Assembly: GCF_013415325.1 (NCBI RefSeq)
Contig: NZ_JACBYE010000028.1
Coordinates: 1-52,733 of the forward strand
DNA length: 52,733 bases
Origin: Sanguibacter inulinus
Lineage (GTDB): Bacteria; Actinomycetota; Actinomycetes; Actinomycetales; Cellulomonadaceae
Direction: 5' to 3'
Shown: piece after piece, positions 7,674-14,302 of the stretch
Numbering within the stretch: the stretch's first letter is position 1
How the letters are laid out: each line of letters begins with the position of its first letter
Translations under genes and position numbers: made by a program
The notes under the pieces: model-generated
What the model was told of the DNA's origin: nothing
Seen by the model: the letters and a program-made list of their open reading frames with translations, nothing else
Databases searched by the model: none

Positions 7674-7877
7674 TCAGAGGGGGCGGATGTTCTCAGCCTG
7701 CGGGCCCTTCGGGCCCTGGGTGACGTCGAACTCGACCTTCTGGTTCTCGTCGAGCGAGCGGTAGCCGGAGGAGGCGATCGCGGAGTAGTGCGCGAACACG
7801 TCAGCCGAGCCGTCCTCGGGTGCAATGAAGCCGAAGCCCTTTTCAGCGTTGAACCACTTCACAGTTCCAACAGTCAT
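7674..7877 (-). CDS. Cold-shock protein (CspA family), copy 2
   Basis: A 67-aa cold-shock-domain protein with intact RNP1 (KGFGFI) and RNP2 (VFAHY). It differs from copy 1 mainly at residues 2, 34-35 and in VEFDV versus VEFDI. Start ATG 7877 has AAGGAG upstream, like copy 1. The strict conservation of leader and promoter alongside the coding region indicates a recent or selectively maintained duplication. The esterase gene now between the copies runs in the same direction but has its own leader and lies beyond this gene's terminator. Confidence 0.96.
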   Translation of the reverse strand: MTVGTVKWFNAEKGFGFIAPEDGSADVFAHYSAIASSGYRSLDENQKVEFDVTQGPKGPQAENIRPL

Positions 7878-8020
7878 TTCGATACTCCTTCAAGAGTTGT
7901 CGGACGCCCTCCCGTGTGGAGGACGCTCGTCACGGTGTTCCGTCGTCAACTCTTGAAAGAACAAGATCCGCGTGGGCATGTGGCCCGGTGCGGCAAAGAC
8001 ATGAGAGGCACTGCAACTTC
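7878..8020 (-). promoter_or_regulatory. Promoter and long 5' leader of cold-shock gene 2
   Basis: The 35-bp promoter-proximal block (7986-8020) matches that of copy 1 at 28 or more positions. In the leader, CAACTCTTG (7947-7955) and CAAGAGTTG (7891-7899) are perfectly complementary, and the second arm touches the AAGGAG Shine-Dalgarno sequence. The leader can therefore fold a long stem at the ribosome-binding site, a plausible temperature-responsive switch like those of other cold-shock mRNAs. Confidence 0.6.
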
Positions 8021-8030
8021 AAGAACGACA

Positions 8031-11000
8031 CTACAGGGTCGAGGGCGTCGTGGCTAGACCCAGGGTCGACGAATCTCCACCGGAGGCGCACAGACCGATG
8101 AAGGCCCCGAGCTCGCAGAGCGCCTCGGGTGTCGTCGGCACGTAGTCCGTCAGGGCGGGGGACCGCACGATCACCGCAGCCCACTGACCTCGGGAGACAG
8201 CCACGTTGACGCGGTTCCGGGACAGCAGGAACCCCATGCCGCGCGGCACCTCCTCGACCGACGAGGCGGCCATCGTCACGAGGACCACAGCGGCCTCCTG
8301 GCCCTGGAACTTGTCGACGGTCCCGACCCTGACACCCTCGATCCCCGCTCGCCGCAGGTGGGCCTCGACGAGGGCACGCTGGGCGTTGTACGCGGCGACG
8401 ACGAGCAGGTCCTCGGGGGCGAGCGGACGCTCGTGGTCACCGTCGTGCCACGTCCGGCCCAGCAGACCCTGCACCTGCTCGACGACGACGGCGGCCTCCT
8501 CGACCGACGAGACAGCGTTGCCGCGGTGCTCGACCTCGACGACGTGCACGCCCGGCGCGACGCCGTCGAGCCGCCGTGCTGTCGTGGCCTCCTCCTCCGA
8601 GTGCAGGCGTCCCTCGTAGCTCAGGCGCGAGACCGGTGCGCAGAGCTCGGGGTGCAGGCGCCAGGTGCGCTCGAGGAAGTACCCGAGGTCGGCGGGGAGG
8701 GCGTCGTGGCCGTCTGCGACCCAGCCGAGGGCCGATCCGTCGACGGGCTCGGGGTGCGTGCCCTGGCTCACCTGCGGCAGCTGCTGGGGGTCACCGAGGA
8801 GCAGCAGGTTCTCCGCGGCGACGGACACCGCGACAGTGTTGGCGAGCGAGAACTGACCGGCCTCGTCGACCACGAGGAGGTCGAGCGCCCGGCGCCCGAT
8901 CTTGTTCGCGTTCGCGAAGTCCCAGGCTGTCCCGCCGATCACGCAGCCGTGGTCCTTGTGCTCGCCGAGGAACTTGCCCTGCTTCTTGTCGCCGATCGCC
9001 GTCCAGGCCTTGGTGTGCTCGCCCGAGCCCTGCGGCTTCTTGCCCACGCGGTAGGCGGGGACGCCGGCCTCGACGACCTTGTCGAGCAGGTGCTCGACCA
9101 CGGCGTGCGACGGCGCGACGACACCCACGTGCCACCCGCTCCGCACCAGCCGCTCGATCACGCGGGCGGCGACGTAGGTCTTGCCCGTCCCGGGCGGTCC
9201 CTGCACGGCGAGATAGGAGCGGTCGAGGCGTCGGACGGCGTCAGTGATCGCCGAGATGTACGCACCCTTGCCGCTGCCGACGGGCGGCAGGCCGAGGTCG
9301 GAGCCGTCGACGTCGGCCGAGACCTCGGCGCGCTCGTCGGCCTTGAGCTGCGGGGGTAGACGGCGCAGGACGTCGAGCGCGGGCTGGGCGGGGAAGCGTC
9401 CGGCGCCACCGTCGAGGGAACGCACGGCGTGCTCCGCGACCTCGCGCACGGCTCCCTCGACGAGTCCTGTCGGCACCGGGCTCCCCGGTCCCACACCCAT
9501 CGGGACCTCGGGGTACGGCTCGAGGCCCTTCTTGAGGACCTCTTCGACGACGACCACGTCACGACCCAGCGCGTCGGTCTCGACCGACAGCACTGTCGAC
9601 GTGCCGCTCACCTGGCGGACACCGCCGATCGGGGGCGTGAGCCCCTCGGGGAGAGGGGCGTCGTAGATGCACCAGACGCCCGAGCCGACGCCGAGCGCAC
9701 TGCCTGTCGCGAGGGCGCCGACGAACCTCAGCTCCCGGCGCAGCGACCGTTGTGACCCCTCCTTGAACCAGTCGCGCAGCACCGTGGCCTCGTCGGCGAC
9801 GAGAACGTCGCGGCTCGAGGCCCACTCGTCGGGCGGTGAGGTCAACCTGTCGAAGTGCGCCCACCAGAACGGCTTGTCCTCGCGGCGGTGGTAGCCGAGC
9901 GCCGCGGCGAGCAGCAGGACAGCCTGGTCGTCAGGACCGCGCTCACCCGCTGGGAGGTCGCGCGCGTCTCCGGCGACAGCGTGCAGGGCGTCGACGAGCG
10001 GGTCGGACGGCTCGTCCTCGACGTCAGCGAGGTCGACGAGGTCTGCAGGGTCGTCGGCCTGCCGGAGCGTGACGCCGTTCTTGGTGGCGAGGGTGCGCAG
10101 CCAGTCCCGCAATCGCAGCGTCGACTCGCAGTCGTAGCGGTTGTAGCCCTCGATGAGCTGCAGGGTCGCGGCGGCCTCGTCGCCCCGTCCCTCGTCCCGC
10201 GCGGCGCAGGCCAGCGCGTACTGCGCGATCGAGTCGGCGGCGTTGTCGAGCTCGGCGTCGCGCAGCTGGTCGCCCATGTACAACGGCTCGAGCTTCTTGA
10301 GGGAGTACGAGGGCTGCGACACCCGCACGCTCTGACGGACCGTCGCGTAGAGGTCGACGAGCACACCGTGGCGCAGCAGGTCGTCGAGCTGCTCCTCGCC
10401 CACCCCGTGCCGGCCGACCAGGCGGCCCAGCGCCGTCTTCTCGTAGGGGGCGTAGTGGTACACGTGCATGCCGGGGAACTGCGCCCGGCGGTCCCGCAGG
10501 TACGCGAAGAAGTCGAGGAGCGCCTGCTTCTCCTGCGCGCGGTCGTGCGCCCAGAAGGCGCGGAACACAGGCTCGGCTCCGGGCTCGGTCGGTGCCTCGA
10601 CGACACCGAAGAGGTACTCGAGCCCCCAGTCGGTCGACCCCGGGGAGGTCCACAGCGGGTCGCCCTCGAAGTCGAAGAACACGTCACCCGGGTCCGGGAC
10701 CGCGAGAGCCTCGAGGGCGACGGGCGAGACGACCGCGGCCCGCACGTCAGGGCGGCCGTCGGGCAGCGGCGGCCGGGCGTCCTGCGCCACCTGCATCGCG
10801 GCCTGGTCGCGCAGGTCCGCCAGGATGCGGTCCGGTATGCCCTCGACAGGTCCGGTGCTCGAGGCCAGCGCGTCGATCGTCGAGATGCCGGAAGCGCGCA
10901 GGCGGGTGCGCTGGGTCGTGCGGAGGCCTGCGACGAGCAGCAGGTCGCGCTGCGCGACCACGTGCCGGGTGCAGGCCGTGCAGCGCCCGCAGGCGGAGAA

Positions 11001-11816
11001 CCTCTCGTCACCCCAGGCGACAGGTCCCTCTTCGGCGAGGTGCGCGTCTACCACCCGCTCGAGCCGGGCGCGGCGCTCGCGGTACACCGGCAGCACGTCG
11101 GCGAGCGGGTGCTCGGACTCCGACCCGTCACCGTGGACGAGGCGCAGCGACGGTGCGACGGGGACCCCCGCGCGCTCGAGCTGGTCGGCGTAGGCGGCGA
11201 GCTGCAGCAGCGCCGTGACCCGGGCGTGCCGGGCGAGCTTGGTGTCGACGACCGTGACCAGCGGGGAGGTGGTGCCGCCGGGGGAGTCCGGGCTGCCGGG
11301 CTCGTCGGTGCCGTCCTCCCCGTGTGCCTCACCGTTCAGCAGGGAGCTCTCCGCGCCGTCGGCCGGCATGGCCCGGGCGAGCGCGGCATCGTCGACGAGG
11401 AAGTCAGGACGGCCGAGGAACCGGCCGTCGAAGAGCACCCCCTGGTAGACGAGCGCGGCGCCGTCGCGCAGGGCGGCGACGGTGCGGTCGTGGGCTGCGC
11501 GCAGGTCGTCGAGCGTGGACCAGTCCTGCCCGACGAAAGAGACGTAGCCGGGGACGGCAGACGCTGTGGAGGCGTAGTCCTCTGTGCCTGCTGCATCGGC
11601 TGCGGCAGCCGCCAGGCGCGAGAGATAGCCGCTGAGCACCCGGTCTTCGTGCTCGAGCCCCAGGCTCGACGTGCGCTCCAGCATCGCGTCGGGGGCGACG
11701 GTCCGCGGAGAGCGGCCGAGCCGCTCGTCCATGTCGGTCAGCAGCGCGAGCTCGCACTCGGCGGCGACCGCCAGGTCGGTCGCGCTGCTGATGAGGACCT
11801 CGTCACGCAAGAACAC
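8031..11816 (-). CDS. TM0106-family RecB-like nuclease fused to superfamily I helicase
   Basis: This 1261-aa protein joins an N-terminal RecB-like nuclease region to a Dna2/Upf1-type superfamily I helicase. A cysteine cluster FSACGRCTACTRH near residues 270-282 is a probable Fe-S or zinc site, followed by a helix-hairpin-helix-like stretch. FFDFEGDP near residue 380 marks an RNase H-like nuclease domain as in the TM0106 family. The helicase has Walker A GPPGTGKT (about 872-879), Walker B VVDEAG (about 982) and a C-terminal TVDKFQGQEAAVVLV motif. The GTG at 11816 has GGAAAGG upstream. These proteins are assumed to act in DNA repair or processing; some relatives appear in defence loci, but nothing around this gene indicates that. 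Confidence 0.87.
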   Translation of the reverse strand: MFLRDEVLISSATDLAVAAECELALLTDMDERLGRSPRTVAPDAMLERTSSLGLEHEDRVLSGYLSRLAAAAADAAGTEDYASTASAVPGYVSFVGQDWSTLDDLRAAHDRTVAALRDGAALVYQGVLFDGRFLGRPDFLVDDAALARAMPADGAESSLLNGEAHGEDGTDEPGSPDSPGGTTSPLVTVVDTKLARHARVTALLQLAAYADQLERAGVPVAPSLRLVHGDGSESEHPLADVLPVYRERRARLERVVDAHLAEEGPVAWGDERFSACGRCTACTRHVVAQRDLLLVAGLRTTQRTRLRASGISTIDALASSTGPVEGIPDRILADLRDQAAMQVAQDARPPLPDGRPDVRAAVVSPVALEALAVPDPGDVFFDFEGDPLWTSPGSTDWGLEYLFGVVEAPTEPGAEPVFRAFWAHDRAQEKQALLDFFAYLRDRRAQFPGMHVYHYAPYEKTALGRLVGRHGVGEEQLDDLLRHGVLVDLYATVRQSVRVSQPSYSLKKLEPLYMGDQLRDAELDNAADSIAQYALACAARDEGRGDEAAATLQLIEGYNRYDCESTLRLRDWLRTLATKNGVTLRQADDPADLVDLADVEDEPSDPLVDALHAVAGDARDLPAGERGPDDQAVLLLAAALGYHRREDKPFWWAHFDRLTSPPDEWASSRDVLVADEATVLRDWFKEGSQRSLRRELRFVGALATGSALGVGSGVWCIYDAPLPEGLTPPIGGVRQVSGTSTVLSVETDALGRDVVVVEEVLKKGLEPYPEVPMGVGPGSPVPTGLVEGAVREVAEHAVRSLDGGAGRFPAQPALDVLRRLPPQLKADERAEVSADVDGSDLGLPPVGSGKGAYISAITDAVRRLDRSYLAVQGPPGTGKTYVAARVIERLVRSGWHVGVVAPSHAVVEHLLDKVVEAGVPAYRVGKKPQGSGEHTKAWTAIGDKKQGKFLGEHKDHGCVIGGTAWDFANANKIGRRALDLLVVDEAGQFSLANTVAVSVAAENLLLLGDPQQLPQVSQGTHPEPVDGSALGWVADGHDALPADLGYFLERTWRLHPELCAPVSRLSYEGRLHSEEEATTARRLDGVAPGVHVVEVEHRGNAVSSVEEAAVVVEQVQGLLGRTWHDGDHERPLAPEDLLVVAAYNAQRALVEAHLRRAGIEGVRVGTVDKFQGQEAAVVLVTMAASSVEEVPRGMGFLLSRNRVNVAVSRGQWAAVIVRSPALTDYVPTTPEALCELGAFIGLCASGGDSSTLGLATTPSTL

Positions 11817-11832
11817 AGATGGCCTTTCCGCC

Positions 11833-11859
11833 GGGCAGGGATGCCTGCCCCGAAACCTA
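11833..11859 (-). promoter_or_regulatory. Promoter box and start-site hairpin of the TM0106-family gene
   Basis: TAGGTT (11859-11854, minus strand) is a likely -10 box. An inverted repeat, GGGCAGG/CCTGCCC with a 4-nt spacer (11833-11850), covers the predicted transcription start, so it could be an operator or a leader hairpin. Confidence 0.35.
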
Positions 11860-11889
11860 CCCCGCGCTCCTGACGGTCCGGCGCAGACC

Positions 11890-11895
11890 TACGAT
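11890..11895 (+). promoter_or_regulatory. -10 box of a leaderless promoter
   Basis: TACGAT ends 6 nt before the ATG at 11902, the same spacing as at the GntR gene. No Shine-Dalgarno sequence precedes the start. Confidence 0.5.
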
Positions 11896-11901
11896 GACGC
11901 C

Positions 11902-12321
11902 ATGCTCTCGATGCGCAGGCCCCAGCCGTCCACCACGCCGGTCGTCCCGTCGCGCACCGTCGCGCGCGGGCTCAGCCTGGTCGGGGCTGGCGGCGTCATC
12001 GGGTCTGTCGTCGGGTTCGTGCTCGCGCTGCTCGACTCCTCGGGCGGTTTTGCCGCCTGGGCTGTCCTGCTCTGGGGCGGGACGGGCCTGCTCGTGGGCG
12101 CCACGAGCGTGCTCGCGGCGGCGACCGTCGTGGTCTTCGCGCCCGTCCGCGGTCCTGCGAGGTCTGTCGGCGCACCGCTCGCGGCCTCGGTCGCGGGCGC
12201 GCTCACGGCAGCCGTCCTGCTCGCCGGCCTGACCCCGAGCCTGCGGGGCGCTGTGGCCGCGGGCGTCTTCGTCGCGGTCCTCGCTGCTGCGGCGACCGTC
12301 GCGCGACGCCCGTCGACGTAA
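11902..12321 (+). CDS. Small hypothetical membrane protein
   Basis: This 139-aa protein has four predicted transmembrane helices (about residues 23-45, 51-73, 86-106 and 113-132). It has a short basic N-terminus (SMRRPQPS) and a basic tail (ARRPST), consistent with both ends in the cytoplasm. No catalytic or transport motif is visible and I do not recognise a family. It is divergent from the TM0106-family gene with an 85-bp intergenic region carrying both promoters. The ATG at 11902 is set by the TACGAT box. The real frame is supported by strong third-position G/C and a coherent hydrophobic pattern. Confidence 0.65.
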   Translation: MLSMRRPQPSTTPVVPSRTVARGLSLVGAGGVIGSVVGFVLALLDSSGGFAAWAVLLWGGTGLLVGATSVLAAATVVVFAPVRGPARSVGAPLAASVAGALTAAVLLAGLTPSLRGAVAAGVFVAVLAAAATVARRPST

Positions 12322-12403
12322 GCCAGCCCAGCCCGGTTCAGCCTCACCAGACTCGACTCGACTCGGCTCAGAACAGCCCGGCCCAGCCAGACCCGGCCCA
12401 GGC
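12322..12403. repeat. Low-complexity intergenic stretch between convergent genes
   Basis: The 82-bp gap holds short imperfect repeats: ACTCG repeated in tandem near 12351-12365 and several CAGCCCGGCCCAG-like copies on either side. It lies between the membrane protein and the acetyltransferase, which converge here. No clear terminator is seen. Confidence 0.4.
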
Positions 12404-13063
12404 TCAGCGCCGCAGGTCCAGGCCGAGCTGCCAGCCGCCGTCGCCGAGGCGGCGGAAGCCGAGGTGCTCGTAGAAGCCGATCGCGCGGGTGTTGTCGGCG
12501 CCGACGCCGAGGTGCACCCCCGGTACACCGAGGTCGCGCAGGGCGTCGAAGAGCGTCTCGAGCATGCGCCGTCCGTTGCCGCCGCCCTGCCCCTCCGGCA
12601 GGAGGTCGACGTGCAGGTGGGCGGGGAACTCCGCGACGACGGCTGGGTCCGTGCGTGACCTGTCGTGGACGCGGCTGACGATCCCGGCGTCGTAGGACCC
12701 CTCCGGCGCAGAGCCCGCCGGGTACCGCTGCTCGACCTCGGGCCACCACTCGCGCTCGAGGGTCTCCTCGAAGGCCGCGGTGTCACGGGTGCCGATCACG
12801 TAGCCGACCACGGCCTCGGGGCCTTCGACCGATCCGTCGACCAGCACGAAGGCCAGCTCGGGCTCGAGGCGCAGGTACGCACCGAGGTAGACGTCGCCCA
12901 GCAGGCGCGGTCGCTCGGACAGCGGTGACGCGTCCTCGCCCGACGCACCCGTCCGCAGGCAGATGTCGTACAGGCGGTCGACCTCGGCGGGGTCCGTGGT
13001 CTGCGCGGGGCGGATGGTGAAGCGGGGCTGCGACGTCGTCGTCGTGGGGGTGGTCTCGTTCAC
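12404..13063 (-). CDS. GNAT-family acetyltransferase, OGA-C-terminal-like
   Basis: This 219-aa protein is a GNAT acetyltransferase. RPAQTTDPAEVDRLYDICLRTGASGEDASP resembles the N-terminal strand-helix of the group related to the acetyltransferase-like domain of O-GlcNAcase. The acetyl-CoA loop region is LLPEGQGGGNGRRMLETL (Q/R-x-x-G-x-G/A variant), followed by LGVGADNTRAIGFYEHLGF, a standard motif B. Acceptor unknown. It probably starts at GTG 13063, because a TAGGTT box ends 7 nt upstream and the protein then begins NETTPTTTTSQ before the domain. It is divergent from the aldo/keto reductase. Very long upstream reading in the same frame is not coding. Confidence 0.8.
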   Translation of the reverse strand: MNETTPTTTTSQPRFTIRPAQTTDPAEVDRLYDICLRTGASGEDASPLSERPRLLGDVYLGAYLRLEPELAFVLVDGSVEGPEAVVGYVIGTRDTAAFEETLEREWWPEVEQRYPAGSAPEGSYDAGIVSRVHDRSRTDPAVVAEFPAHLHVDLLPEGQGGGNGRRMLETLFDALRDLGVPGVHLGVGADNTRAIGFYEHLGFRRLGDGGWQLGLDLRR

Positions 13064-13070
13064 ACGGAGC

Positions 13071-13076
13071 AACCTA
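13071..13076 (-). promoter_or_regulatory. -10 box of the leaderless acetyltransferase promoter
   Basis: TAGGTT on the minus strand ends 7 nt before the GTG start at 13063; no Shine-Dalgarno sequence is present. Confidence 0.4.
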
Positions 13077-13186
13077 CAGCCCGGGTGGTGCCCCATGGGA
13101 GAGCGGACGGGCGGGGCGGAGCTCGACGGGCGGAGGCCCACACCGTTCCGGGTGAGAAGCCCGGCCCCCTGGGGTAGGAAAGATAG

Positions 13187-14026
13187 ATGACACAGATCCC
13201 TGACATCACCCTCAACAACGGCGTCACCATCCCCCAGCTCGGCTTCGGCACCTTCCAGGTGGCCGAGGACGACACCCAGCGCATCGTCGAGTCCGCGATC
13301 GAGACGGGCTACCGCCACATCGACACCGCCGCTGGCTACTACAACGAGGCGGGCGTCGGTGCTGCCGTCCGCGCGAGCGGCCTGGCCCGTGAGGACGTGT
13401 TCGTCACGACCAAGCTCCGCAACGGCAACCAGGGCTACGAGGAGGCGCTCGCGGCCTTCGAGGCGTCCCGTGCCGCCCTCGACATCGACTACGTCGACCT
13501 CTACCTCATCCACTGGCCGGTCCCGAGCAAGGGCCTGTACATCGAGACGTGGCGTGCCTTCGAGAAGCTTCTCGCGGACGGAGCCGTCAGGGCGATCGGG
13601 GTGTCGAACTTCCTGCCCGAGCACCTCGAGAAGCTCCTCGCGGAGACCGACGTCGTCCCCGCCGTCAACCAGATCGAGGTGCACCCCACCTTCCAGCAGT
13701 CCGAGCTGGTCCGCGTCTCGCGGGAGGCCGGGATCGCCGTCGAGGCCTACAGCCCGCTCGGCCGCGGCGCTGACCTGGAGTCCGACGAGGTCACGACGAT
13801 CGCCCAGGCTCACGGCGTGACCCCCGCGCAGGTCGTGCTCCGCTGGCACCTGCAGCAGGACACCATCGTCATCCCGAAGTCGAACAACCCTGAGCGCATC
13901 GCCGCGAACCTCGACGTCTTCGGCTTCGAGCTGAGCACCGACGAGATCGCCCAGATCGACGCTCTCGAGGCCGGGAACCGCACGGGCGCCGACCCCGCGA
14001 CTGCGGACTTCACGCAGATGCGCTGA
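13187..14026 (+). CDS. Aldo/keto reductase (AKR5-like, 2,5-diketo-D-gluconate reductase type)
   Basis: This 279-aa NADPH-dependent oxidoreductase has a TIM-barrel fold. The catalytic tetrad is complete: Asp46 and Tyr51 in HIDTAAGYYNE, Lys76 in TTKL and His109 in LIHWP. IGVSNF and the cofactor-binding VIPKSNNPERIAAN are also present. Length and motif spacing match bacterial AKRs acting on methylglyoxal, diketogluconate and other small carbonyls; the true substrate is undetermined. The ATG at 13187 follows AGGA about 7 nt upstream. It is monocistronic, divergent from the acetyltransferase, and followed by a possible weak terminator. Confidence 0.92.
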   Translation: MTQIPDITLNNGVTIPQLGFGTFQVAEDDTQRIVESAIETGYRHIDTAAGYYNEAGVGAAVRASGLAREDVFVTTKLRNGNQGYEEALAAFEASRAALDIDYVDLYLIHWPVPSKGLYIETWRAFEKLLADGAVRAIGVSNFLPEHLEKLLAETDVVPAVNQIEVHPTFQQSELVRVSREAGIAVEAYSPLGRGADLESDEVTTIAQAHGVTPAQVVLRWHLQQDTIVIPKSNNPERIAANLDVFGFELSTDEIAQIDALEAGNRTGADPATADFTQMR

Positions 14027-14036
14027 GCCCGGACCG

Positions 14037-14087
14037 GGGGACGGCCGGTCGTCGACGAGACCGGCGAGGTTGACGCCGGTCGTCCCC
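14037..14087 (+). terminator. Possible terminator after the aldo/keto reductase
   Basis: GGGGACGGCCGG (14037-14048) can pair with CCGGTCGTCCCC (14076-14087), giving a 12-bp stem with one G-U pair and a 27-nt loop, 11 bp after the stop codon. The loop is long and no U tract follows. Confidence 0.3.
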
Positions 14088-14205
14088 TGCCGTCCCGGCC
14101 AGGGCGCCGGGCGGGGTGACTCCGGTGCGGCGTCCACAGGCTGGCGGACGGGGCTACTCGCTGCCCCGTCGACGTGCGATGCTGTCGAGGTACGGTTCTA
14201 TCCCT

Positions 14206-14231
14206 TTCGCGAAGTCTCGACGCGTTCGCGA
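14206..14231. promoter_or_regulatory. Inverted repeat upstream of the LuxR-type regulator
   Basis: TCGCGAA (14207-14213) and TTCGCGA (14225-14231) are perfect 7-bp arms separated by 11 nt, about two helical turns centre to centre, and the left arm is itself in the palindrome TTCGCGAA. It lies 72 bp before the regulator start and could be an autoregulatory operator. The rest of the 276-bp gap 14027-14302 holds only the possible terminator above. Confidence 0.4.
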
Positions 14232-14302
14232 GGGGTGAGGGTCACGTGTGCGACCCCGGCGACGTAGCGCCGGGGCGCACCTCGATCGACGGGGAGCACC
14301 TC

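Noticed and set aside
11857-12786. Minus-strand open frame opposite the small membrane protein
   Set aside because: The plus-strand frame has a promoter, helices and proper codon bias; the opposite frame is Arg/Ser-rich without domains.
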